This document shows, piece by piece, positions 10,525 through 21,810 of a DNA stretch of 64,000 nt. Where the stretch lies: assembly GCA_026545765.1 (NCBI GenBank), contig JAIFAC010000187.1:52501-116500 (forward strand). The letters are read 5' to 3'. The position numbers and the translations under genes were made by a program. A model generated the notes under the pieces. That model worked only from the letters and a program-made list of their open reading frames with translations, was not told where the DNA came from and made no database searches. The stretch comes from Plantago major. Lineage: Eukaryota > Streptophyta > Magnoliopsida > Lamiales > Plantaginaceae. Positions within the stretch are counted from its first letter, which is position 1; the number at the start of each line of letters is the position of its first letter.

Positions 10525-10872
10525 AGTCTCCGCTTCTGCGCCTGCTCAATGTTGTCGAACCACTAATCATTCGTGCACTAATTTTCCAGTGCTTCTGCAC
10601 AGAACCTCTCGGAATGCTCCATGTGGTTCCTGATTACCTGATCAGAACTTCCCGGTGCTTTCGTAGTCTGAATCTGAACTGGCTAAGCTAGAATTGGTTG
10701 CTCCTGTGTTTGCATTCTCATAGAAGTTGTTGCCCCCTTGGTTACCCTGCCAGTTACCACGTTGTCTGGTCTGCACCCAATTCACTATCTCGGGAGTCGG
10801 GTACTCGTTCATAACCTCCTGGAGCCTACACCTGCTAGTTCCATGCCCAAAGTTACCGCATAGATTGCACCG
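10525..10872 (-). pseudogene. Gag C-terminal region with CCHC zinc knuckle, element 3a
   Basis: Minus-strand translation gives a CCHC knuckle (C-x2-C-x4-H-x4-C, reading CNLCGNFGHGTSRC) at 10828-10869, followed by a Gln/Asn/Gly-rich stretch. Such knuckles bind genomic RNA in the nucleocapsid part of Gag. The knuckle is directly preceded by an in-frame TAG (10873-10875), and another TAG lies at 10578-10580. Copy 3b has both stops at the same places. Small indels relative to 3b break the frame between knuckle and protease. Confidence 0.7.
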
Positions 10873-11693
10873 CTAGCTCAATGGAGTCTTGGGAACCACA
10901 CCTATACTTGCTGACCTTGTCTGCTCGATTTGCTTGTCTAACTCAGTAGTACATGCCCCTGGTGTCCCTTCAACTAGTCGGTACCCGGCTCTCCCAGATT
11001 TATTTCTTGCACCCTTGAGCTGAGACACTGCTGCCAGTCTCTCGAAAACACCATTTAATTCGTGAGAGGATGCTTCCAGGAGTGAATTTTTACACGTCAT
11101 ATCAACCATGTTCTGACTCTCCCAATTCAGACCCTCATAAAATCTGATGCACAGATTCATATCGTCGATCCTGTGGTGCGGGCATTGGGACAGCAACTGT
11201 AAGAAGCGTTCGCGAGCTTCATAGAAAGTCTCGTTGTACACCTGTTGAAACTGCATTATCTGAGTACGAAGGTGCTGCATTTTCTCGGGAGGTAAAATTT
11301 TTTCACGAAGTCTTTATAAACAGAATCCCAAGTAGGTAGAGAACCCCCAAGCTGGTTCAACAGCCAGTTCCTAGCTTTATCCTGCAGGCATATCGGAAAA
11401 ACCTTCTTCCTTATCTCTCCATCTGAAATTGTTACTCCTCCAGCTGTCAACGGAATCCCTGCGATCAGCACATCGAAATCCTTGAGGAACCTTATCACAT
11501 CCTCGTTGGCTATTCTGTAGAACTTGGGAAGATTATGGAAGTGGTGAGATTTGAGTTCCAAATTTCTCGCCTCATTAGAAAGTACGCTTGCCGCTTTCCC
11601 GGCCTTAACCTCGCCGGGTTGCATGTAAGCTCCATAGGTTAATTGAGCCATTGAAATATTCTTTCTGATCAACCTATTGTCAAAACTACACAA
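10873..11693 (-). pseudogene. Ty3-type gag core, element 3a (frameshifted)
   Basis: Two overlapping frames (11256-11693 and 10873-11280) together carry the plant retrotransposon gag domain. It begins MAQLTYGAYM; the middle has KVFPICLQDKARNWL, W-D-V-KDFVKKFYLP, then ERFLQLLSQCPHHRIDD and IRFYEGLNWESQNMVD. The break lies near 11290, where a run of three G in copy 3b is two G here, so a 1-bp deletion explains the frameshift. Gag forms the virus-like particle in which reverse transcription takes place. A non-autonomous element that keeps gag and protease would supply its own particle proteins but borrow RT and integrase. Confidence 0.85.
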
Positions 11694-11794
11694 CAGGAAA
11701 ACCTCGAAATATCCTTAGTTTCTGTTAGAGCACTAAACTTCAGGTAAATAGAAAACAAGTAAAAATTCACAATCAGCCTTCTGATGAAATTGAT

Positions 11795-11812
11795 TCCCCA
11801 GCAGCGGCGCCA
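11795..11812 (-). other. Primer binding site (tRNA-Asp type), element 3a
   Basis: On the minus strand TGGCGCCGCTGCTGGGGA, nearly identical to the complement of plant tRNA-Asp. It lies four bases from the LTR edge at 11817. Confidence 0.88.
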
Positions 11813-11816
11813 AATT

Positions 11817-13118
11817 TGATGTGCTCAAATTACTACTTAGAAAACAAGTAGAAAGCAGTTGTTGTAAACAGACAATGATAACCACGGAATTGTTCGCTAA
11901 GGAACCAATTAAGCTACCACAACGAGTTGAGAGCAAACAGTTACTTGTGTAAACAAATGAATGATTTGTGTTTTGAATGCTTCCTAAACTACAAATCAGA
12001 TAAAGCAATGTAAAGGTTAAAAATCAATGAGACAGAGAGAACACAACAGTTATGATCGAGTAATGCTAATTCACTCTAGGGAAATCGCTCATACATGTCA
12101 CACGGTCGGTGTACATAAATCGATCAATCCAACCTCAACCAATCCTCATTTGAATGTTTTGAACTAGAGTAATCGTGGGTCGTCAATCCACGATCCTTAT
12201 CCGAAAACGATTTAGAAAATCTTGAACTAGAAAATTGGTTTGATAGTTTTTACGAAGATTTTGAACTAGACGAACCTATATGAACGAATACTAACCCTAG
12301 AAGCGAATACGCAAAACTGTCACATAGCTACCGTGTTCAGAGTGGTTTAGCTACTCATAGTAGAAGCAAAGATCAAAGACTTCAAAGTATTGCATATGGT
12401 AAACACATACATGTTGATAATCGCACTCAAGCTCATACAATTCGATAAACAATAATAACACGAATCGAAGAGATAAACGATAGAGAATTATCAAATATTA
12501 CCAGGAATTCGATACCAATCCTTCAACAATGATGGAAGCCAAGCTCCAATAAGTCTCAATGTCAAAGTATGAATATGGAACTTTTTTCTAAGAACTAGGT
12601 TAAAAGAAAGTATCTGGGAAGTAGCCCAATTCTAAGCTAATACGGAAAATAAAAAGTATGGCTCTGCGCGTCTCGCCGTGGCGGAAACAATAGCTCGCCG
12701 CGCGATCCTTCTATTATCGAATTAATCTTCCTCTCGTAAATTCTCACCGCGGCGAGAAAATTCCTTCGCTGCGGCGAGCTTCAATCATCAAACCAGGGGA
12801 GGCACTCGTAGAATCTCACCGCGGCGAGTCAAAACCTTCGCCGCGGCGAACTCCTCCCGATGGATTTATTGGAGCCCTCGTAAAATCTCGCTGTGGCGAG
12901 CCTCTTCATTATTCCCAGTGTTTGCCTTGTAAGATCTCGCCGCGGCGAGCCTGATTAATCTGCTTTTCTTCCTTTAGCTCAAAAATCACTAATTCCTACA
13001 AAAATAAAGCAAAACACCAAACCGTAAAAACGAACAAAAAAGACTAAGAAACTAAAGACAAAGACTCACAAAGACCGCCAAAAAGGACCAAATGAGACTC
13101 TAAATTATCGTGTCATCA
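11817..13118 (-). repeat. LTR B of element 3 (shared middle LTR)
   Basis: Matches LTR A along its length. It serves as 5' LTR of interior 3a and 3' LTR of interior 3b. The palindrome cassette is at about 12670-12955 and differs from LTR A in number and order of units. The 5' hairpin has one mismatch (TGATGACACG). Confidence 0.92.
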
Positions 13119-14509
13119 AATTCCCCAAACCGAACCTTTGCTCGAGGACGAGCAAACAGACAACCTAAAAACAAACTAGAGTCTAGACAACGACAACCAA
13201 GAAACACACAAACGAGTCAGACTTCCAAGTGACCGAATTCTTCCATTGTAAGCATTAAGTTCACAAGACGCAAAGGGTTTGCACTCAACTAACCTTGACA
13301 GAATTGTGCACAAAAAATCAAGCAAGACAGTTTCTCAGGTAAATAGCATTTAAGTCTAACTCTTCAATCCCTCACAAGGAATCCTACATAATTCTCTCTC
13401 ACACTCTGGAAGTGTCCAGTGGGTAATCACTCAATAAATGGCAAGAGAATGGGAAGGTGACTTACGTCACAAAGGTGCCTCAAATACCTCATGCAAAATA
13501 CTCAATCAGTTAAGTCGGAAGGGACTTTTTCTTCACGTGCAGCAGCTTGTCAGAGCATACAACCAAACTTCCATATCACCACATTTTTCCATACAATTAA
13601 TTACATTGTAATCAATTTGGACACTATGGACTCTTTTAGTCTCAATTCTTCGGTAGTGTCTGTTTTACCGAAGTCCGCACTTTTGTGCGTGTCAGTTTGG
13701 TGTACGTACCATCAACCCTCACGGACATATGGCTTTTTAGGACCACGCCGGTATATAGGTAGTATTTGAAACACACCCAACACGATTACGGTGATGACAA
13801 GCACCATAGATACACTCCGAGACAAATCAATCAAGGGAAGTAACACAGATTACAAGTATAAGTAAACATATCAGCACATCAGAATTCTTCTCCCTAAACC
13901 AGTTCTTTGTAATGCACTGGCTTTTATAAAACAGATCATAAATGGCCGCCGTTCGTCATACTTAACTTAACAGAATACACATGAGCATGGAGAGGCGCAA
14001 ACAAGAGAGTTTGCACTTCCCGAAAGAATCACACAAGCGCTGGTACAATATTTTTTCATCGGCTTAAAGTGTCTCACCGGTTTTTTGGACTAAAGAGATA
14101 CACAAACTTGCTATTTACAAGAGAAACATTCTTACGGGATTTTAAATCCACTGTGCCACCTTAGTTAAATATCATGCAAAACATAAGTAGCTAGCAAATT
14201 TAACAATCACAACAGGAGCTTTCATAACTTGAAAGAACGACTCACGAAAGACTCTAGAGGGAAAAAGAAGTAAAGAAAAATGACCAAAACATACAGAAAG
14301 TAAAGGACGAAAGACTCTAGAGACTCAGTTAAAAGAGAAAATGCAGACAAGACACTAGAGAGCACATTCGCCATCCCCAAACCTAAACTCAAGCATGTCC
14401 TCAAGCGTAGAGTGAAAAAAAAAAGAGAGAATGGGATCAACAGTGACTTGCCTGCAGGTGTACCTTTACAGTGATGTACAAGACTCTTCCGTGTTAGCTA
14501 ACGGGTACT
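13119..14509 (-). other. Non-coding 3' interior of element 3b
   Basis: Homologous to 8449-9669 with an additional segment at 14041-14215 absent from 3a. Starts with the polypurine tract complement at 13119-13137. No coding signal recognised. Confidence 0.6.
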
Positions 14510-15397
14510 CTAGAAGTTCTTGGTTTTTACGGTTGTTGCAACTCCTTTTCTCCCCTGCAGATAAGTGTGTATATACAGGGGTCCAGTGTGTGCCCCTATA
14601 TAGTTCCTGTTATCAACCTGCAGGGGTGAGTATGGTGTAGTGGTGGCTTGCAACTCACGTTGCTTGCCATGTACCTCTATAGTCCAGGTACTAGCGTGGA
14701 GGTTGACAATCATGCAAGTGGTTTTGATGAACGGTGGCCCAAGAAACAACATATCCTTCTCCATCTCCTTGCCTTTAACCCATGTCGACTCCACAACCAC
14801 GAAATCAGCCATAAAAGTGTCCCCGTCCAGTGTAACCGGAACATCCTTAATCACACCCATGCACCTCGTTCCATTGGCCATCATGACGAAGCATTTCCTG
14901 GGTTCCAAACCCTTCAAATCCAGCTACTCATAGGTCGCAAAGGTCATCAGATTAACCGCTGCTCCAGTATCTACGATGCCAGTTACCTCAGAAGAATTTC
15001 CTATCCCAACCACCAAGTCGAAGCTATTGGCATCACTGATGGTCTTATCTACTACCGGGATCACCCTAGCGGTGGGACTTACCTCAAGGGTAGCCGGTTT
15101 TGCACTCGCCTCCACTACTGGAGTCACAATACCGGGTGTGGCTACCTCCTTTTCCTATACCTCGACTCTCACTTCTACCGACTTCTCAAGTGCCGGTGTA
15201 GGTACTACCTCAACTACCTCCGGTGTCTTAACCTGGGCCATCGTATTCTCGAGCTGGCAAGTGCAGGTATCAAGAACAGACTTCACCTTTACTGGCTCAT
15301 CAAATGTCACCTCAACGGCTAGAACTCTGTGGGTTTCTGCGGTCGCCGGGAACCTACCCCTTTCTCTTTGCTGAAATCGACCAACTAGATCCCCCAA
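14510..15397 (-). pseudogene. Retroelement aspartic protease, element 3b (broken)
   Basis: Homologue of 9670-10524, split into frames 15155-15397, 14924-15127 and 14510-14917. The active-site segment is present as VDTGAAVNLM, where 3a has VDTGASVNLM. In-frame stops interrupt the linker (after EVRVEV) and the domain itself just after the active-site segment (after TFATYE, where 3a has a sense codon). A few additional linker residues are present relative to 3a. The copy cannot make a complete protease. Confidence 0.8.
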
Positions 15398-15457
15398 AGT
15401 CTTCTCTAACCGCTTCTGCGCCTGCTCAATGTTGTCGAACCGCTGATCATTCGTGCT

Positions 15458-15799
15458 CTAATTTGACTGTGCTTCAGGACAGAACCTCTCGGAATGCTCC
15501 ATGTGGTTCTTAATTGCCTGATCAGAACTTCTCGGTGCTTTCGTAGTCTGAATCTGAACTGGCTGAGCTAGAATTGGTTGCTCCTGTGGCGCATTCTCAT
15601 AGAAGTTGTTGCCACCTTGGTTACCCTGCCAGTTACCACGCTGTCTGGTCTGCACCCAATTCACTATCTCAGGAGTCGGGTTCTCGTTCATAACCTCCGG
15701 GAGCCTACACCTGGTAGTTCCATTCCCAAAGTTACCGCATAGATTGCACTGCTAGCTCAATGGAGTGTTGGGAACCACACCTATACTTGCTGACCTTGT
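15458..15799 (-). pseudogene. Gag C-terminal region with CCHC knuckle, element 3b
   Basis: The knuckle at 15707-15748 reads CNLCGNFGNGTTRC: its His is replaced by Asn, so it would not bind zinc normally. The open part 15458-15691 is a Gln/Asn/Pro-rich tail. In-frame TAG codons stand at 15752-15754 and 15458-15460, exactly as in 3a; a further stop at about 15800 is private to 3b. Confidence 0.7.
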
Positions 15800-16200
15800 C
15801 TACTCGATTTGCTTGTCCAACTCAGTAGTACATGCCCCTGGTTTCCCTTCAAATGCTCGGTATCCCGCTCTCCTAGATTTATTTCTCCCACCCTTGAGCT
15901 GAGACACTGCAGCCAGTCTCTCGAAAACACCATTTAATTCGTCAGAGGATGCTTCCAGAAGTGAATTTTTACACGTCAAATCAACCATTTTCTGATACTC
16001 CCAATTCGAAACCTCATAAAATCTGATGCACAGATTCATATCGTCGATCCTGTGGTGCGGGCATTGGGACAGCAACTGTAAGAAGCGTTCGCGAGCTTCG
16101 TAGAAAGTCTCATTGTACGTCTGTTGAAACTGCATTATCTGAGTACGAAGGTGCTGCATTTTCTCGGGAGGGTAAAATTTTTTCACGAAGGCTTTATAAA
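15800..16200 (-). pseudogene. Ty3-type gag core, element 3b (5' end deleted)
   Basis: Contains the same motifs as the second half of 3a gag (MQHLRTQIMQFQQTYNETFY, LLSQCPHHRIDD, IRFYE). In contrast to 3a, the frame is continuous through the FYPPEK segment. The N-terminal half of gag, the PBS and about half of the 5' LTR are missing because 16200 joins directly to LTR sequence. Confidence 0.8.
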
Positions 16201-16824
16201 CGCAAGCTCATACAAATCGATAAACAATAGCAACACGAATCGAAGAGATAAACGATAGAGAATTATCAAATATTACCAGGAATTCGATATCAATCCTTCA
16301 ACAATGATGAAAACCAAGCTCCAATAATGTCTCAATGTCAAAGTATGAATATGGAACTTTTTTCTAAGAAGTAGGTTAAAAGAAAGTATCTGGGAAGTAG
16401 TCCCAATTCAAAGCTAATAAGGAAAATAAAAGGTCTAGCTCTGCGCGTCTCGCCGAGGCGGAAGAAATAGCTCGCCGCGGCGATCCTTCTGTTATCGAAT
16501 TAATCTTCCTCTCGTAAATTCTCACCGCGGCGAGAAAATTCCTTCGCCGCGGCGAGCTTCAATCATCAAAACAGGGGAGGTACTCGTAGAATCTCGCCGC
16601 GGCGAGCCTCTTCATTATTCCCAGTGTTTGCCTCGTAAGATCTCGCCGCGGCGAGCCTGATTAATCTGCTTTTCTTCCTTTAGCTAAAAAATCACTAATT
16701 CCTACATAAATAAAGCAAAACACCAAAGCGTAAAAACTAACAAAAAAGACTAAGAAACTAAAGACAGAGACTCACAAAGACCGCCAAAAAGGACCAAATG
16801 AGACTCTAAATTATCGTCTCATCA
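16201..16824 (-). repeat. LTR C of element 3 (truncated 5' LTR)
   Basis: Matches the right-hand half of LTRs A and B on the plus strand, including five palindromes at about 16440-16660 and a perfect terminal hairpin. Its other end is lost at the 16200 deletion. Confidence 0.88.
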
Positions 16825-17360
16825 ATAGATTTGCTTGAGCCTAAAAAAATGACTGCAGAATAGCCAAATGACAGGACTTCTTCGGATACTTAGCCAAAGC
16901 TTTGTCCAATGTCTGATGAAGTCTTCACAAGAACCAACCTGCTTTTCAAAACAAATCTTCTCAAACAACCTAGCTCATGTATCAGTTAGAAAAACTACAG
17001 ACCAATATCCAAAAGATAGCAACAATATATTTAAGCAGGAATGAAAGATAGGACAATTACACTTTAACTTGGAAAAGTAAGATACAAAGGTGGCTTCGAT
17101 TGAAAAGGCATAAGACAAGTAACCCTTAACAGTTGCAGAACTGAAGTGTTGTTGGTAAAGAAAAACAAGAGGGGGATAGAGGAGAAGAAACACAGATGGG
17201 GAAGTACACTAGTTCCAGTAGAGAAATGTTTACCTTTCTTACCTTTAAGATAAGACGTATTAAAATCTCCAGGATGCTAAAGCATCTGCAACACTGTTCC
17301 CTTCTCTGTAAATATGCTCAAAAGTGAACAAGTTACCTGCACACAATTTATCAATCTCAA
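16825..17360. other. Unassigned sequence, probably the LINE 3' region
   Basis: No recognisable gene. It lies just downstream (minus strand) of the LINE RNase H and may be its 3' UTR, but no poly(A) or target duplication is visible before the LTR edge at 16824. Confidence 0.3.
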
Positions 17361-17723
17361 CTAGATGATACCACCATTTCCAGTTAACATCACTTTTTTC
17401 CCCTTGATTAACTCAATGACTGCTAGAGAGTCATATTCAACTGCTACTTGATTGTAGCCTTTAGCAATTGCTAACTTTATACCTTCTATAGCCCTGAGTT
17501 CAGCCTCAAAGATACTCAAGCTTGCCGGATATCTTTGAAAAGCGGCAACAAATCTACATTTCACATCTCTTAATACTCCTCCTAGAGCAACACAAGGAGG
17601 AGAAGTATTAATTGAAGCATCAATATTCAACTTCACCCAGCCAGGACTAGGTTTTTGCCATTGGACTAAGATTAGAGGCCTTGTTCTGATTTTTACCAGA
17701 GAAATATTCACAAAATTACCCAC
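17361..17723 (-). pseudogene. LINE RNase H domain (RVT_3 type)
   Basis: About 120 codons with the plant LINE RNase H pattern: VKLNIDAS (first catalytic Asp), GGVLRD, then FEAELRAIEGIKLA (catalytic Glu) and VEYDSLAVIELI (Asp). The last catalytic region is short and the frame ends early, so the domain looks incomplete. RNase H removes the RNA strand of the RNA/DNA hybrid; in host proteins this fold also occurs alone, but the nearby RT makes a LINE origin clear. Confidence 0.75.
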
Positions 17724-18126
17724 TAATATCCCCTTTCCACTGTTTGAAAGTCATGGGAACACTCAGATGCCCTAATTTGATGTAGTTCATTACCTTGAGA
17801 AAAATGGTACTAGACACAATGGCTTTGTTCTCATGTTTGGCCTCATTCCTGGCTTTCCATGTAAACCAGGTGATCAGTAAGGGTAATAATACTCTAATAT
17901 TCCCTAACTTGACATAATCAAAAGAATTAAACCAAGAAAGGAACCTATCTTGCAGAGAATGAGATTCAGAGATTCAGACATTAAAAAACCTAGAAAACCA
18001 CTCCCAAACTTTAGCTACCTCAGTGTTATGCAAGAGAACATGTTCCACAGTTTCAAAGGATAGACAGCATTGACATCTAGAGACCAAATTCATACCTTTC
18101 TTCTGAAGTATCTCATCTACTGGTAC

Positions 18127-18363
18127 CTAACTTTTCCAGCTTTTCCACCAAAAAATGGATATGGTGGGGGAAATAAAAAGATGCCAAAAAGTAGAGAGTA
18201 GAGGAACTTCAGGTTTGGTTTTCCTCAGTAAATTTCTTGCAGTAGATGTAGAGAATTTACCATCATTGAAAAGCTTCCACATAGGTTTAGCCAGCTCTAG
18301 AGTAGGAGTATGATTCAAAAAGATGTAAGAGGAGATATTCATAGGCAAGGCCTCTCTTAACAT
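18127..18363 (-). pseudogene. LINE zf-RVT region
   Basis: A 78-codon fragment reading KPMWKLFNDGKFSTSTARNLL and FWHLFISPTISIFWWK. This resembles the zinc-binding-in-RVT domain that follows the RT of plant LINEs. Only part is open; stops lie on both sides. Confidence 0.55.
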
Positions 18364-18666
18364 ATTCCAGTTCCAACTACCATCTGCATTTAACTAGTTA
18401 GAAATGGTGGAGTTCCAGTTTATAACATTCAAGGCCAAATCTAATAGTTTTATATGGGGTTGCATGGGTCTAACCTAATCATCCAACCAGAAAAAAACAT
18501 TCCCAGATCCTAACCTCCAAAAAGATGTATCTTTGAGCAAACTCTAAAACAACCACCATTCTTTTTCAAACAAATGAGTCAACTCTCTTAGAAGAAATGA
18601 AATTTTCATTCAGTGAGAAAAGATACTTTTTTTGCATAAATTGAGCCCAAAGAGAACTGTGTTCCC

Positions 18667-20137
18667 TCATTTTAAACCAAAGTTTAAAAGCAAAAGCAGC
18701 GAATCTTGCAGTTTTAAAACTCCCAACCCTCCCTCAGAAATAGGATAACAACAATTAGACCACTTGGTCCAATGAATCCTTCTTTTACTTTCACTGGTGC
18801 ACCAAAAGAATATGGCAAAAATGGTTTCAGATTCTTTAAAAATTGACACAGGAGGATTAACAACTTGAAGAGTGTAAATAGGGACAGCACTTAGCACACT
18901 TTTGATAAGTGTAAGTCTACTGCCTTGAGAGAGGGTAGAGATGTTCCAACCAGACAATCTTTGTCTTATTTTGCAAACAAGAGGTTCAAAAATAATCTTT
19001 TTCTTTCTACCTTTACAAATGGGAGCACCCAGATAAGTAAATGGGAAGCTCAGAGAAGTCATTCCAAGCACCTGTGAAATACTGCCAACATTGACATCTT
19101 TACAAGCTAAGAAACCACTTTTTAGTAGATTAACCTTCTGACCTGACCAATTTTCATAATGTTCCAGATACTATTGAATCTTCCATAAGTTAGAAACCTT
19201 ACCATTACAAAAATAATACAGTCATCAGCATAGGCAAGGTGAGACACATGGAGACCTTTAGGAATATGAAAGTACATAGAGGGGTTTTTTTGAAACAAAT
19301 CATGTACTCCCCTAGACAAACATTCATTCATCAGAATAAAAAGAGCAGGTGACAAGGGGTCACCTTGTCTCAGACCTTGAGTAGAAGGAATGTAACCACA
19401 GGACTCACCATTTATCAGGATACTATAATGAGCACAAGTACTAATTCTCTTAAACATATTCACACAAGGCTCAGAGAAGCCAAAAGCACATAGCACAAAG
19501 AAAAGAAAATTCCAGATAACTCTATCATAGGCCTTCATTAAATCCAACTTTAGAATCACATTAGAACCTCTGATCTTTCTATTAATGGCAACAGCATGCT
19601 CTTGAGCTAGTAAAATGTTGTCAGCAATTGCTCTATTTTTAAGGAAACCACTTTGGTTAACAGATATAGAGAAGGTAAAAAAGAGGCCATTCTATCATTC
19701 AAAAGTTTAGAAATGATTTTTTGAACATTACTGCAAAGACTAGCAGGTCTGTAATCACTCCAAGAATCATGATTAGGCTTTTTTGGAATTAAAGCTAGAA
19801 AAGTATGAGTGAAACCATTAGGCAGAGAAGTACCATTAATGAAATCAAGAATGGCTTCAAAAAGATCCTCTTTTATAAAAGACCAACAAGTTTGAAAACA
19901 TAGCCTAGTATACCCATCTGGACCTGTAGCAGAATCAGGCTTTAAAGCAAAAATCATCTTCTTTAGTTCAACTAAATCAGGAGGACTGCACATAAAGTCA
20001 TTCAAATCATTATTCACAAGAGAGGGGATGAGATTCAAACTACTGTCACAGGAGTTAAGCACAAAATTTCTATTACCAAGAAGACTAGTGAAATGCTCAA
20101 TTGCTGAGTTTTTCAAGTCTACAGAAGAGGTTAGCAA
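18667..20137 (-). pseudogene. LINE reverse transcriptase (fragmented)
   Basis: Three open segments (19607-20137, 19122-19559, 18667-19071) hold successive RT blocks: KPDSATGPDGYTRLCFQTCW and LIPKKPNHDSWSDYRPASLC in the first; LKLDLMKAYDRVIW, GLRQGDPLSPALFILMNECLS and the catalytic YADD (LAYADDCIIF) in the second; LGAPICKGRKKK and LSGWNISTLSQGSRLTLIKS in the third. The order and motifs are those of plant non-LTR RTs. Frameshifts and stops separate the segments, so it is not functional. Confidence 0.85.
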
Positions 20138-20437
20138 AGTATTGTGGTGTTTGACAGATTGAATCTTGAGTTTGGCCAGTTTGCTTTTTACAAATGCATG
20201 AAACAGCTTGGTGTTCCTTTCTCCTTCTGAGAACCATTGACTAGAAGATTTCTGTCTCCAAAAAGCTTCCTTAGCCTGTAGGACTTCTGCAAACCTGGAT
20301 TTAGCAACACTAAGAGTATCTTTGTTCTTAGCAGTAGGATACTTTAAAACAACAATTTCAGCTTGAAAAACTGAAATTTCCCATGTTTATGCTTCAAAAA
20401 TATTCCCATGTTTATGCTTATTCCACCAGTTCAGGTA

Positions 20438-21265
20438 CTACTTTAATCTAAACAATTTCTCACTCAATTTTTTTAAACCAGAGTTCCTAGCAGGGATAGA
20501 CCAGTTAGCTTTAACATCACAATGGAAGTCTTTATGTAAAGTCCACATATTCTGGAATCTAAAAGATCCACTTTTTTTGTTTAAAGGAAGGACAGAGGAT
20601 GTTAAAGTTACTGGTCTATGATCTAACACATTGAGAAGCCCATGAGAAACCACATTAGTAGAAAAAGAATCAACCCACGGTTGATTCAAAAGGAATCTAT
20701 CAAGTCTTTTCTTTATAGTTCCTCCAAATCTTTCCCAAGTAACAGCAGGACCAACAAAACCAATATCCAGTAGACCTGTATCAAGAATACAGTTGCAAAA
20801 ATCTGCCATAGTAGCAAGATCAGGAGGGGAGCCTCCAATCCTTTCAGAAGAGTTAGTGATCACATTAAAGTCTCCTCCCACAAACCAGGGAGAGGCATGA
20901 ACATTTAAATTTCTCAAGCTATCCCAAAGAGGTAACCTCTCCCTTTTAGAACATTTTGCATATATGATGGAAATCAAACAAGGAATAGGAATATTTACAG
21001 AAGAAACATTACAATGAAGAAGCTGATCTTCATCTTGGAGCACAGAAACATAAAAACCATTCCTACAAAAAATCCAAATTTTATTATGTCCATTGCTAAC
21101 TACTTTATCAAAACCTAGTTTTTGATAGAAAAAAACTTCATTCAGAGGGACCATATGTTTAAGAATAGCAAGAATATCCATTTTAACAGAGTTGTTATAA
21201 AACCAAATCATTTGTTGAGTAGCAGAGTTCCCTATTCCTCTAACATTCCAAATTTGGACTATCAT
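20438..21265 (-). pseudogene. LINE apurinic/apyrimidinic-type endonuclease
   Basis: A 275-codon open frame with the exonuclease-endonuclease-phosphatase fold signature: WNVRGIGN near the start, GGDFNVI in the middle, VTWERFGG and KKRLDRFLLN, and LDHRPV near the end. This enzyme nicks target DNA to start target-primed reverse transcription. Two expected catalytic positions look altered: the usual Glu/Thr region after the first motif (ILKHM) and SDHxP, here LDHRPV. This copy is therefore probably inactive even where the frame is open. Confidence 0.82.
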
Positions 21266-21461
21266 TAAAAATAGTAGGTAGAGGTAGTACCAGAGTTCTT
21301 TTTGGAATTCCTAGTTTGCCTTGAACCATTGACAGAGATAGATTCCCCTCCCTTTTTTTTCCATTGATTTTTTTCCATTTTGCTGACTTGTGGTTCCAAT
21401 TTGAGAAGAATCTCTGGAGTTTGATTCTATAGTGAGCTTTCTGATTCCTAGTTGAGAGGGA
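21240..21461 (-). pseudogene. Remnant of LINE ORF1 C-terminus
   Basis: A basic frame (NQKAHYRIKLQRFFSNWN, KWKKINGKKREG) directly upstream of the endonuclease, where ORF1 should end. It is cut off by the CACTA terminus. The assignment rests on position; no domain is recognised. Confidence 0.35.
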
Positions 21462-21810
21462 CACTACAAGAATTCTTTAAAATATCGATGGAAAGGGGCG
21501 ACGGAACTAACGACGGATTGGTGATTTTAGCGACGGATAGGGCGTTTCGCCCTATCCGTCGTTATATCCGTCTTAGCGACGAATAGTTATCCGTCGCTAA
21601 ATAGCGACGGATAGACTATCCGTCGTTAAGTCTTTGTTGACTTTTAAAAAAATAAAAAAGGAAAATAGAAAATTAACGATGGATAGATTATCCGTCGTTA
21701 AAAGTAAAAAAAATAAAAAATAAATAAATCTAGCGACGGTTAGTCTATCCGTTGCTATATAGCGACGGGTAGCTATCCATCTAGTGACGGATAGCTATCC
21801 ATCTCTAAAA
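21462..21810 (+). repeat. CACTA left terminus and subterminal repeats
   Basis: After CACTACAAGAA come repeated pairs of AGCGACGGATAG and its complement CTATCCGTCGCT, some differing by one base. In En/Spm elements such subterminal repeats bind the element-encoded DNA-binding protein during transposition. Confidence 0.85.

Larger units (their letters stand above)
7145..16824 (-). mobile_element. Compound array LTR-internal-LTR-internal-LTR of a gag-protease-only element (element 3)
   Basis: Three LTR copies (7145-8448, 11817-13118, and a truncated 16201-16824) alternate with two interiors (3a 8449-11816; 3b 13119-16200), all on the minus strand. Each LTR is followed on the plus strand by the complement of a polypurine tract (AATTCCCCAAACC). 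The flanks are ACAGA (7140-7144) and ATAGA (16825-16829), a near-match that may be the original target duplication. Each interior encodes gag, a CCHC knuckle and an aspartic protease but no RT, RNase H or integrase. The arrangement is what unequal recombination between LTRs of two copies would make. The interior 3b/LTR junction at 16200 is a deletion. Confidence 0.88.
17361..21461 (-). mobile_element. Decayed L1-type plant LINE with RNase H
   Basis: Minus-strand order is ORF1 remnant, AP-type endonuclease, reverse transcriptase, zf-RVT domain and RNase H, the classical plant L1 layout. All parts are broken by stops or frameshifts. Its 5' end stops at the CACTA terminus (21462) and does not visibly resume on the other side of that element. 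Confidence 0.87.

Noticed and set aside
11795-11812. tRNA-Asp-like sequence considered as a tRNA gene
   Set aside because: Only the 18-base 3'-end complement is present, next to an LTR; it is a primer binding site.
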